Shown: in pieces, positions 41,682 through 48,243 of the stretch
Position numbering within the stretch: position 1 is the stretch's first letter
Layout: each line of letters opens with the position of its first letter
Source of the DNA: Sporichthya polymorpha DSM 43042
GTDB lineage: Bacteria; Actinomycetota; Actinomycetes; Sporichthyales; Sporichthyaceae
Length of the DNA stretch: 64,000 nt
Assembly: GCF_000384115.1 (NCBI RefSeq)
Contig: NZ_KB913029.1
Location: 2,204,907 to 2,268,906 of the forward strand
Reading direction: 5' to 3'
Made by a program: the position numbers and the translations under genes
Notes under the pieces: generated by a model
The model's input: only the letters and a program-made list of their open reading frames with translations
What the model was told of the DNA's origin: nothing
Databases searched by the model: none

Positions 41682-41707
41682 CGAGGTCATGACCGGCCAT
41701 GACCTCG
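41682..41707. promoter_or_regulatory. Operator between SnoaL-like gene and XRE/MmyB regulator
   Basis: Inverted arms CGAGGTCATG (41682-41691) and CATGACCTCG (41698-41707) are perfect, with a six-base centre. GGTCATGACC (41685-41694) is itself a palindrome, and a further GCATGACCG half-site lies at 41721-41729. A regulator site for the divergent pair is inferred. Confidence 0.6.
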
Positions 41708-41749
41708 CAGGTAATCGCGGGCATGACCGCGCGCGGTTAGCGTCACGGG

Positions 41750-42565
41750 ATGACCGAGCTGACCGTGGGCGCGTTGCTGCGCGACTGGCGCCGGCGGCGC
41801 CGGCTGAGCCAGCTGGACCTCGCGCTGGCCGTCAACGTCTCGACGCGGCACCTGAGCTTCGTCGAGACCGGCCGCTCCCGGCCGAGCGCCGAGCTCGTGC
41901 TGGCTCTCGCCGACGGCCTGGACATCCCGCTGCGGGAGCGGAACACGCTGCTGCTCGCCGCGGGCTACGCGCCGCGGTACCCGGTCCGGCCCCTGGAGGA
42001 CACCGCGATGGATCCCGCCCGCGAGGCCGTCCAGCGCATGCTCGACGCCCACGACCCGTACCCCGGCATCGTCGTCGATCGGGCGTGGAACATCGTGCTC
42101 GCGAACACTTCCGCCGCCGCGATCACGGCCGGGCTCCCGGACGAGCTGCTCGGCCCGCCCGCGAACGTCTACCGGCTGAGCCTGCACCCCGAGGGCCTCG
42201 CGAAGCGGACGCGAAACTTCGGCGAGTGGGCCGCCCACCTGCTGCAGCAACTGCGTCGCTCGGTCGTCCTCACCGGCGATCCGGGGCTGGCGGCGCTGGA
42301 GGCCGAGGTCCGCGCGTACCCGGGGGTCGAGGAGGCTGTCGCCTCCGTCCCCGCCTCACCGCTGGAGCGCGCGCCCCTGCTCCTGCCGTTCCGCCTCGAC
42401 CTCGGCAACGGGACCGAGCTCTCGCTGTTCACGACCCTGACGACCTTCGGCACCCCCCGCGACGTCACCCTCGACGAGCTCGCGGTCGAGCTGTTCTACC
42501 CCGCCGACGACGAGTCCGCCCGCCTCCTCGGCGGCCGCGGCTCCACCGCCTCGGCCCTCAACTGA
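41750..42565 (+). CDS. XRE-family regulator with MmyB-like ligand domain
   Basis: A 271-residue regulator. The N-terminal HTH (about 8-65, RRRRLSQLDLALAVNVSTRHLS) is followed by the MmyB-like PAS-type domain (about 95-260) with HDPYPGIVVDRAWNIVLANTS and the characteristic ELFYPADDESARLL. The domain binds fatty-acid-like ligands in related proteins. It is divergent from the SnoaL-like gene. Repression or activation of the pair through the palindrome between them is inferred. Confidence 0.92.
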   Translation: MTELTVGALLRDWRRRRRLSQLDLALAVNVSTRHLSFVETGRSRPSAELVLALADGLDIPLRERNTLLLAAGYAPRYPVRPLEDTAMDPAREAVQRMLDAHDPYPGIVVDRAWNIVLANTSAAAITAGLPDELLGPPANVYRLSLHPEGLAKRTRNFGEWAAHLLQQLRRSVVLTGDPGLAALEAEVRAYPGVEEAVASVPASPLERAPLLLPFRLDLGNGTELSLFTTLTTFGTPRDVTLDELAVELFYPADDESARLLGGRGSTASALN

Positions 42566-42621
42566 CGCCCGGGTGCGGCTCGCCGCCCCCAGCCCGCGCC
42601 GGCTGGGCTGTTCTCCACCGA

Positions 42622-42673
42622 GTGCGCAGTTGAGCACCGCCGGCGGCCCCTCGGCCGGTGCTCATCTGCGCAC
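42622..42673. repeat. Large hairpin, repeat family D copy 1
   Basis: GTGCGCAGTTGAGCAC (42622-42637) and GTGCTCATCTGCGCAC (42658-42673) pair at 15 of 16 positions around a GC-rich 20-base loop. A second stem ATCTGCGC/GCGCAGAT (42664-42671, 42677-42684) overlaps it. The motif GTGCTSATCTGCGCAC recurs at 63529-63544. Confidence 0.65.
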
Positions 42674-42714
42674 TGAGCGCAGATCGCGTCCACCCGGACG
42701 CCCCCGTGGCCCGC

Positions 42715-42790
42715 TGCTCATGCATGAGCAGAGTGTCGATTTCGCCGGACAAATCGGACACAAATCGACCACCCGCTCATGCATGAGCGG
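42715..42790. repeat. Paired CTCATGCATGAG palindromes flanking an inverted repeat
   Basis: Perfect palindromes TGCTCATGCATGAGCA (42715-42730) and CCGCTCATGCATGAGCGG (42773-42790) flank TCGATTT/AAATCGA (42737-42743, 42762-42768). The unit lies between convergent genes. It may be a terminator pair, a small folded RNA or a mobile palindrome. Confidence 0.65.
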
Positions 42791-42833
42791 GGTGCGTGGT
42801 GAAATGCGTGGCGGGCCGCGGGGCGCCCGAGGA

Positions 42834-44039
42834 TCAGGGCTCGAGGGAGCGGAAGACGGTCCCGGTCCGGGGCTTGGGCCAGAAGAACGTCGACTTCGGG
42901 GGCATCAGGCCGCGGGCGTCGGCGGTGGCGCGGATCTGCTCGACCGAGACGGGACGGAGCAGGATCGCCGCCTGAGCGCGCCCGCCGGTGACGGCGGCGA
43001 CGGCGTGCCCGACCCCGTGCTGGTACTTCACCTCGGCGCCGAGGCCGTCGAGGGCATCGGCGACGCGGACCGAGTCCAACGGCTCGACCGCGTGCGGTTC
43101 GGCACCGTCGGGCCCGGGGCCGTCGACGGGATGCAGCAGCCGCAGCCCGTCGGGGGTCACCAGCGCGAGCGCCCGCTCGGCGACCAACCGCGCGACGACG
43201 TCCGGCCCCGGGAGCGGCTCCAGCTCCCCGATCTCGAAGTCGACCGCGAGGGCCCCGGCGAGGTCGACGTCCGCCCCGAGCCCGGAGATCAGCCGGTGGA
43301 TCGGTTGGACCGTCAGCTGCTCGGCGTCCAGCTCGACGACCAGGCACAGCGTCGCGTTCGCGCCCGCGGGGGCGCCGTCCTCGCCGGCGAAGATCTGACA
43401 GGTCGAGTACCGGTGATGCCCGTCCGCGACGACGACGGGGTTCGACGACACCGCGTCGGTCACGGCCTTCACGGCGGCGGGAGAGTCGAGGCGCCAGAGC
43501 TCGTGGGTGACGCCGTCGGGGTCGTCCCAGCGGCCGAGGGGCTCGGCGGCGTCGAGGTCGATCAGGTCGGTGAGGCCGGACGTCAGCGACAGACCCCAGA
43601 TCGCCGACAGGTTCGCCCGGGTCGCGCGCAGGAGCTCCAGCCGGTCGCTGTGCGCCTTCGGCGTCGTGTGCTCGTGGGGCAGGACGTCCGCCCGCGACTC
43701 CGCGTCGATGCCGAGCGCGCCGAGCACGCCGAGGGTGTGCCGCCGGGTCCCCGCCTCGTCGGTGAACGTCATCCGGTACGGGTAGAGCGCGGGCGCGTCG
43801 TCGACGAGGACACCCTCCGCCCGCCACCGCGCGAACAGCGCCGCCGCCCCGGCGTAGGCGCCGAGACCGCCCGAGTCCTCGGGGTCGGTCGGCATGTCGA
43901 CGAGCACGACGTTGTGCGGGTGCTGCGCGACGAGCGCGGCCCGCTCCTCCGCGTCGATGACGTCGTAGGGCGGCGCCGTCACCGCCGCGAGGTCGTCGGT
44001 GGCGTAACGGATCCCGGCGAACGGCTCGAATCGCGGCAT
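42834..44039 (-). CDS. DUF1015 family protein
   Basis: A 401-residue protein of a widely conserved family without an assigned reaction. Conserved blocks are present in order: VTAPPYDVID, GVLGALG, VVVADGHHRYSTC, and the terminal LMPPKSTFFWPKPRTG. The family is often described as SpoOJ/ParA/ParB-related, but this is not established. No signal peptide or membrane segment. No functional partner is adjacent. Confidence 0.9.
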   Translation of the reverse strand: MPRFEPFAGIRYATDDLAAVTAPPYDVIDAEERAALVAQHPHNVVLVDMPTDPEDSGGLGAYAGAAALFARWRAEGVLVDDAPALYPYRMTFTDEAGTRRHTLGVLGALGIDAESRADVLPHEHTTPKAHSDRLELLRATRANLSAIWGLSLTSGLTDLIDLDAAEPLGRWDDPDGVTHELWRLDSPAAVKAVTDAVSSNPVVVADGHHRYSTCQIFAGEDGAPAGANATLCLVVELDAEQLTVQPIHRLISGLGADVDLAGALAVDFEIGELEPLPGPDVVARLVAERALALVTPDGLRLLHPVDGPGPDGAEPHAVEPLDSVRVADALDGLGAEVKYQHGVGHAVAAVTGGRAQAAILLRPVSVEQIRATADARGLMPPKSTFFWPKPRTGTVFRSLEP

Positions 44040-44054
44040 GCCGCGATCCTGTCA

Positions 44055-44090
44055 GCCCTGCACTGGAGATGACATCTCTTGTGCAGGGGC
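44055..44090. terminator. Palindrome family B, copy 2
   Basis: GCCCTGCACTGGAGATG and CATCTCTTGTGCAGGGGC fold with a small bulge. The core CTGCACTGGAGATGACATCTC is nearly the same as at 24154-24180. It lies two bases after the stop of the 145-residue membrane protein, read on the minus strand, so it is a likely terminator. Confidence 0.65.
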
Positions 44091-44091
44091 G

Positions 44092-44529
44092 TCAGGCGTA
44101 GTGGAAGACCTCGGTGCCGGCGGGGGCGCCGTAGCGGTCGACGACCTTGTTCAACTCGTCCTGGAGGTACAGGAGGCCGACGCCGAAGCAGACCCACATC
44201 AGGACGCCGGTGGCGGGGTCGCAGGTGACCGGGAGTCCGGCGGCGCGTTGGGCGGACTCGATGCGGCGGGCCATGCGGTGGAGGGCGAGGAACTGCGGGA
44301 TGCCGATCGGCCACCCGAGGGCGAAGGCGGTGGTGTCGACCCGGTACGACCCGGGGATCCGCTCGTCGAACCGGGCGAGCTCCCGGTTCGCGCGCAGGAA
44401 CCACACGACCCAGTAGACGCCCAACGTGGCGACGCCGAGGAACCACACCGCCGCCGGTCGGCGCCGTTTCGGCGCCGGGCCGTACGTCAGGATCTCCCGG
44501 CTGAGCAGTACCGACGTGTCCGGTGTCAT
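44092..44529 (-). CDS. DUF4234-like integral membrane protein
   Basis: A 145-residue protein with two or three hydrophobic segments: PAAVWFLGVATLGVYWVVWF (about 27-46), a helix around FALGWPIGIPQFLAL and GVLMWVCFGVGLLYLQ (about 110-126). The spacing YWVVWF ... NREL resembles DUF4234-type proteins. No function is known. A short palindrome CGTGA/TCACG (44619-44633) lies in its upstream region. Confidence 0.7.
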   Translation of the reverse strand: MTPDTSVLLSREILTYGPAPKRRRPAAVWFLGVATLGVYWVVWFLRANRELARFDERIPGSYRVDTTAFALGWPIGIPQFLALHRMARRIESAQRAAGLPVTCDPATGVLMWVCFGVGLLYLQDELNKVVDRYGAPAGTEVFHYA

Positions 44530-44618
44530 CGCGCATCCCCCCGAACGCGGCCGGCCTCCCCAGAACGGCCGCGGTCCACCGAAACGCTAGGGCGATTTCA
44601 GTCCGTCCGCAGAGAAAT

Positions 44619-44633
44619 CGTGAGAAATTCACG
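44619..44633. promoter_or_regulatory. Palindrome upstream of the DUF4234-like gene
   Basis: CGTGA-GAAAT-TCACG has five-base perfect arms in an otherwise empty 150-base gap. It could be an operator for the membrane protein gene, but no promoter elements are convincing. Confidence 0.3.
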
Positions 44634-44679
44634 CGCCGCGCCGGGACGTCGTCACGAAGTGCACCCGGACGGCCGATCC

Positions 44680-45129
44680 TCAGCGTGCGGACTGCAGGTG
44701 CCGGCGCAGCCCCCGCTCGCCGGCGCGCATCATCAGCGCGTGGTTGGCCCGCAGCGCGGGCCGGGCGAAGGAGAAGGCGCGGAGCAGGGCACGGCGCACC
44801 TCGACCTCCTCGCCGAACTCCAGGATCGTCCCGCCGTCCGGGGCCGGGCGCAGCCGCCAGCGGCTGTGCCCGACGAGGTCCCCGGTCAGGCGCGCCTCCA
44901 GGACGCCGGCGTCCGGATCCTTCTGCGAGTGGTGCGCGGTCATGCGCAGCGAGTACGGAAGTGTCGACCGAACCTCAACTTCACAGGTCTGTTCGTCGAT
45001 AGGACGGGTACTGCGGACCTGCGGCCACCAATGGGGGTATTCGTCCAGCTTTGCGAGGGTCTCGAACACTCGCGGTGCGGGCGCGTCCACCAGCCAGTGA
45101 CTGCGGAACACGTAGAAGTGTCGGCTCAC
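44680..45129 (-). CDS. SRPBCC (polyketide cyclase-like) protein
   Basis: A 149-residue START-type fold. VDAPAPRVFETLAKLDEYPHWWPQV is the typical opening of the polyketide cyclase/dehydrase branch, and LRPAPDGGTILEFGEEVEV the later strand pair. Such proteins bind hydrophobic ligands. The ligand is unknown. Short basic C-terminus. No operon partner is obvious. Confidence 0.85.
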   Translation of the reverse strand: MSRHFYVFRSHWLVDAPAPRVFETLAKLDEYPHWWPQVRSTRPIDEQTCEVEVRSTLPYSLRMTAHHSQKDPDAGVLEARLTGDLVGHSRWRLRPAPDGGTILEFGEEVEVRRALLRAFSFARPALRANHALMMRAGERGLRRHLQSAR

Positions 45130-45268
45130 CCGATCAAGTGTGGCGACGCCAGTGAAATTGGACGGAACCGGACCGGATCAGTGCACGTCTCACCTTTGCT
45201 GCGAGTCGGGGGACGGCACGCGGCGGGCCCACAGCGGCCCACGGTCCGCAGTGTCGATGGAGGTTCGA

Positions 45269-45424
45269 ATGCGCCGGTGGTTCTCCCGGATGCGTCCTTC
45301 GCATCACGTGTCGGAGCCGGTCCCCGTGGCCGCGTCGCAGGCCCGGATCCCCGCCCCCACGGTCGGTGACCGTCTGGCGTTCATCCCGGCCCAGCGCGAC
45401 CGTCGCGCGCACCTCGGCTCCTGA
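45269..45424 (+). CDS. Small basic protein of 51 residues
   Basis: A short frame with a strong ribosome-binding site (GGAGG, 45259-45263) and clear G/C-ending codons. The product begins MRRWFSRMRPSHHVSEP and is Arg/Pro rich, without a signal peptide. No family is recognised. The TlpA gene starts 42 bases later on the same strand. An upstream in-frame ATG at 45257 lacks the good spacing. Confidence 0.45.
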   Translation: MRRWFSRMRPSHHVSEPVPVAASQARIPAPTVGDRLAFIPAQRDRRAHLGS

Positions 45425-45466
45425 GGCCCGCGCAAGTTCCTCCACCACACTTCCTACGATGGTCGC

Positions 45467-46048
45467 GTGCGAGCCGGCCGTCTTCTCGCCGCTGTGGCGG
45501 CGACCCTCGTCGCGCTGACCGCGTGCGGCGCCGAGGACGGCCCCGCGACGCCCGGCGGTGACCGCGGGTTCGTCTCCGGAACCGGCGCCGTCACGATCAT
45601 CGCCCCGCAGGACCGGGGCGAGCCGATCGCGCTGGCCGGCGAGAAGGTCGGCGGCGGGACGCTGGACCTGGCCGCGCTGCGGGGCAAGATCGTTCTGCTC
45701 AACGTCTGGGGCTCCTGGTGCGCGCCGTGCCGCAAGGAGGCTCCCTACCTGCAGGCGGCGTGGGACCAGACCCGCAAGCTCGGGGACGTCCAGTTCGTCG
45801 GACTGAACACGCGCGACGACGCCGTCGGCGCCGCGGAGGCCTTCGAACGCCGCTTCGGTATCACCTATCCGAGCCTGCGCGACAACGACGGCCGCCTGCA
45901 GTTGGTGTTCCGGGCGACGCTGCCGCCGCGGGCGATCCCGTCGACGATCGTGCTCGACCGGCAGGGCCGGGTCGCCGCGCGCATCATCGGTGAGGGTTCT
46001 CGCGCGACTTTCGTGGGTCTGGTTGACCAGATCCGATCCGAGGCGTGA
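45467..46048 (+). CDS. TlpA/ResA-like thioredoxin lipoprotein
   Basis: A 193-residue exported thiol-disulfide protein. Lipobox LTAC (Cys20) anchors it to the membrane. The redox motif is WCAPC (Cys85, Cys88) in NVWGSWCAPCRKEAPYL, and the cis-Pro lies in RAIPSTIVLD. The family reduces disulfides in extracytoplasmic cytochrome c or other proteins. No cytochrome biogenesis gene is present in the window. GTG start. Confidence 0.9.
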   Translation: MRAGRLLAAVAATLVALTACGAEDGPATPGGDRGFVSGTGAVTIIAPQDRGEPIALAGEKVGGGTLDLAALRGKIVLLNVWGSWCAPCRKEAPYLQAAWDQTRKLGDVQFVGLNTRDDAVGAAEAFERRFGITYPSLRDNDGRLQLVFRATLPPRAIPSTIVLDRQGRVAARIIGEGSRATFVGLVDQIRSEA

Positions 46049-46107
46049 CGCCCGGCTGAGGCGCCCCCAGCCGCCCGCCCGATTTGCCCGTCGGCAATAG
46101 CGGACAA

Positions 46108-46166
46108 ACGCCGGCAACCCACCCTCGGAGGGTGAGGAGCCTGTGACGGAAAGTAATTGCCGGCGT
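46108..46166. promoter_or_regulatory. Inverted repeat between tlpA-like and LPxTG genes
   Basis: ACGCCGGCAA (46108-46117) and TTGCCGGCGT (46157-46166) pair perfectly, enclosing the small stem CACCCTCGGAGGGTG (46120-46134). It begins 60 bases after the TlpA stop, so it may be a terminator or an mRNA structure. The following 160 bases to the LPxTG start hold no gene. Confidence 0.4.
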
Positions 46167-46325
46167 CCCTAAAGTTATGAAGAACTCACGGAACCGCAGG
46201 TCAGCGGCCTGCGTCTCACCGCGGACAAGAGCAGAAGCACCGCAGGGGTCACGGACTGATGCGGCTGGGGGGTTGCCCAGACCATGACCGGTGCTTCGCA
46301 CACTTCACACCAGGGGGATCCACCA

Positions 46326-47036
46326 ATGTCCGGTCTTTCCATGCGTACCCGCGTTCTCACCGTCGCCGTCTCCGGCGCGATCGTCGCCCCGTTCGCCCTG
46401 ATGGGCGGCTCCGCCTCGGCCGTCGAGGCCCCGATCGTCGGCGACGTCGCCGCGGTCGACAGCCTCCTCGGTGGTGCCGGCGGCGGCCTGCTCGGCGGCG
46501 ACCTCGTCGGCGGCGTCCTCGGCACGGCCACCGGTACCGTCGGCGGCGTGCTCGGCGGCACCGGCCTCGACCCGGTCAACACGGTCACCGGCGTGGCGGC
46601 CGACCCGCTGTCGGTCGTCGAGACCCTGCCGCTCGGCGACGTCCTCGGCGCCGACGTCCTCTCCACCGTCACCGACCTGGTCGACCTGGAGAACGTCCTC
46701 GAGACCGTCACGAACCTCGTCGACCTCGACGGCATCATCAAGACCGTCACCGACCTGGTCGGCTCCGTCACCGACGCGCTGAACCTGGACGAGCTGCTCG
46801 GCCTGCCGGTCAAGGTCACCAAGCCGGCCGGTGAGGTCAAGGGCGCGGCGAAGCCCGCGAAGACCACGAAGACCACGAAGGCCGCCAAGCCCGCCACCGT
46901 CGAGGCCGGCGCGCTGCCCGCGACCGGTGGCAACGCCGACCTGACCGCGCTGCTCCTCTGCGCGGGCCTGGCCGTCGCCGGCACCGGTGTCACCCTGGTG
47001 ACCCGCCGCCGCGGCAGCATCCTCGGCGCCGCCTGA
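46326..47036 (+). CDS. LPxTG-type cell-wall-anchored protein
   Basis: A 236-residue surface protein. A signal peptide (MRTRVLTVAVSGAIVAPFAL ... ASAVEA) is followed by repetitive Gly/Val/Leu/Asp segments (VTDLVDL, VTNLVDL, VTDLVGS) and a Lys/Thr/Ala linker. The sorting signal is LPATG at 197-201, then a membrane helix and RRR. It is a sortase substrate. The class E sortase at 12.3 kb prefers LAxTG in known cases, so the responsible enzyme is open. ATG at 46341 is an alternative start. Confidence 0.85.
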   Translation: MSGLSMRTRVLTVAVSGAIVAPFALMGGSASAVEAPIVGDVAAVDSLLGGAGGGLLGGDLVGGVLGTATGTVGGVLGGTGLDPVNTVTGVAADPLSVVETLPLGDVLGADVLSTVTDLVDLENVLETVTNLVDLDGIIKTVTDLVGSVTDALNLDELLGLPVKVTKPAGEVKGAAKPAKTTKTTKAAKPATVEAGALPATGGNADLTALLLCAGLAVAGTGVTLVTRRRGSILGAA

Positions 47037-47094
47037 ACTCCGGGCTCGAACTCGGGGCAGAGGTCGATGCGCTGACCCCGGACTGAACGTCGCG

Positions 47095-47127
47095 AACGCC
47101 CGTCACCGCACCGCGGTGGCGGGCGTT
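47095..47127. terminator. Terminator after the LPxTG gene
   Basis: AACGCCCGTCACCGC (47095-47109) and GCGGTGGCGGGCGTT (47113-47127) pair with one G-U and a three-base loop. It lies about 60 bases after the stop. Confidence 0.7.
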
Positions 47128-47285
47128 TCGTCGGTGTCGCGGGGCGTGTGCGATGCTGGCCGGACTTACCGGCGGTAGCGCCCGCGTAGGGAATGACAGC
47201 AGTGTCATTCAGCCGTAGACTGGCGATGCCGCCGTCGAAAGCGGGCGGTCGGAAGAACCCCTCGGACGCTTCGGAGGTCTACTCG

Positions 47286-47633
47286 ATGGAAGCCGCAGCA
47301 GCCGCGTCGGAGCGCAGCGCCCAGGTCGCCGCCGAGCTTGAGCTCGCGGAGCCGGGATCGGTGACGTTCGACGGTCCGGCCGGCGCGCTTCCGGAGCGGG
47401 ACCGCGAGATCCTCGCCTTCGAGCGCCAGTGGTGGCGCTACGCGGGGGCCAAGGAGCAGGCCATCCGTGAGCTGTTCGGGATGTCCGCGAACCGGTACTA
47501 CCAGATCCTCAACGCCCTGATCGACCACCCGGACGCCATGGCCTACGACCCGATGCTGGTCAAGCGCCTGCGCCGGCTGCGTTCGGCCCGGCAGCGCGCG
47601 CGGTCCGCGCGCCGCCTCGGCCTCGACGCCTGA
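47286..47633 (+). CDS. DUF3263 protein
   Basis: A 115-residue actinobacterial protein of unknown activity. The family block ALPERDREILAFERQWWRYAGAKEQAI, then YYQILNALIDHPDAM and RRLRSARQRARSARRLG is complete. The pattern ERDREIL ... AIRELFGMSANRYYQ resembles a helix-turn-helix, so DNA binding is possible. Start at 47286 chosen for GGAGG at 47274-47278; an earlier frame from 47193 lacks this. The LytR-C gene follows at 18 bases, a conserved pairing. Confidence 0.88.
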   Translation: MEAAAAASERSAQVAAELELAEPGSVTFDGPAGALPERDREILAFERQWWRYAGAKEQAIRELFGMSANRYYQILNALIDHPDAMAYDPMLVKRLRRLRSARQRARSARRLGLDA

Positions 47634-47651
47634 GGTCCCCGGCCGTCTGAC

Positions 47652-48179
47652 ATGGCCCCCGGCGAGCCCCGGCGCGGCGCCTCGCTGCTGAGCATCCTCG
47701 CCTCCTCGGCGCTGGCCGCCCTGGCCGTGATCGTGCTGGTGGGGGTGCTGATCCTCGCGTTCGGCACCGACGACGACCCCGAGGCCGAGCAGGCCGCCCC
47801 GGTCGCGACCGCCTCGCCCGCGCCCGGGCAGCCCGCCGCGCCGACCCCGACGCCCGCGTCGGCCACCCCCACGCCGCGCCCGACCCCGCGGCCGGCGGCG
47901 AAGGTGCCCGTCGTCGTGTTCAACCAGACGACGGTCCGCGGCCTCGGCCAGACCTTCGCCGACGACCTGACCGCCGGGGGCTGGACCGTGGCCGGCGTCG
48001 ACGACTGGCGCGGCAACGTGCCGGCGACGACGGTCTACTTCCCGCCGGGGCTGCGACCCGTGGCGAAGGCCCTGATGGGGCAATTCCCCCAGATCGGGAG
48101 GATTCGCCCGGCATTCGCCGGCATCTCGAGCACCCAACTGACCGTCATCCTGAGTAAGGACTTCCCCACGTCTGGATGA
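47652..48179 (+). CDS. LytR C-terminal domain membrane protein
   Basis: A 175-residue protein with one N-terminal membrane helix (about 10-38), a Pro/Thr/Ala linker and a LytR_C domain (about 95-170) beginning PVVVFNQTTVRGLGQTFAD. The domain also occurs on cell-wall polymer ligases of the LCP family, but no LCP domain is present here. Its cell-wall role is unproven. It forms a conserved pair with the DUF3263 gene. Confidence 0.85.
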   Translation: MAPGEPRRGASLLSILASSALAALAVIVLVGVLILAFGTDDDPEAEQAAPVATASPAPGQPAAPTPTPASATPTPRPTPRPAAKVPVVVFNQTTVRGLGQTFADDLTAGGWTVAGVDDWRGNVPATTVYFPPGLRPVAKALMGQFPQIGRIRPAFAGISSTQLTVILSKDFPTSG

Positions 48180-48243
48180 GATGTCGGCGGGCTTGGGGAG
48201 CGCGTGACCGGACCGTTTCGCACCCTGCGGTAGAACTCGTCAG

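Noticed and set aside
46049-46325. Possible cyclic-di-AMP (ydaO) riboswitch ahead of the LPxTG gene
   Set aside because: Some GGGGG and CCGC stretches resemble it, but the conserved order of segments could not be found. A covariance-model search would settle it.
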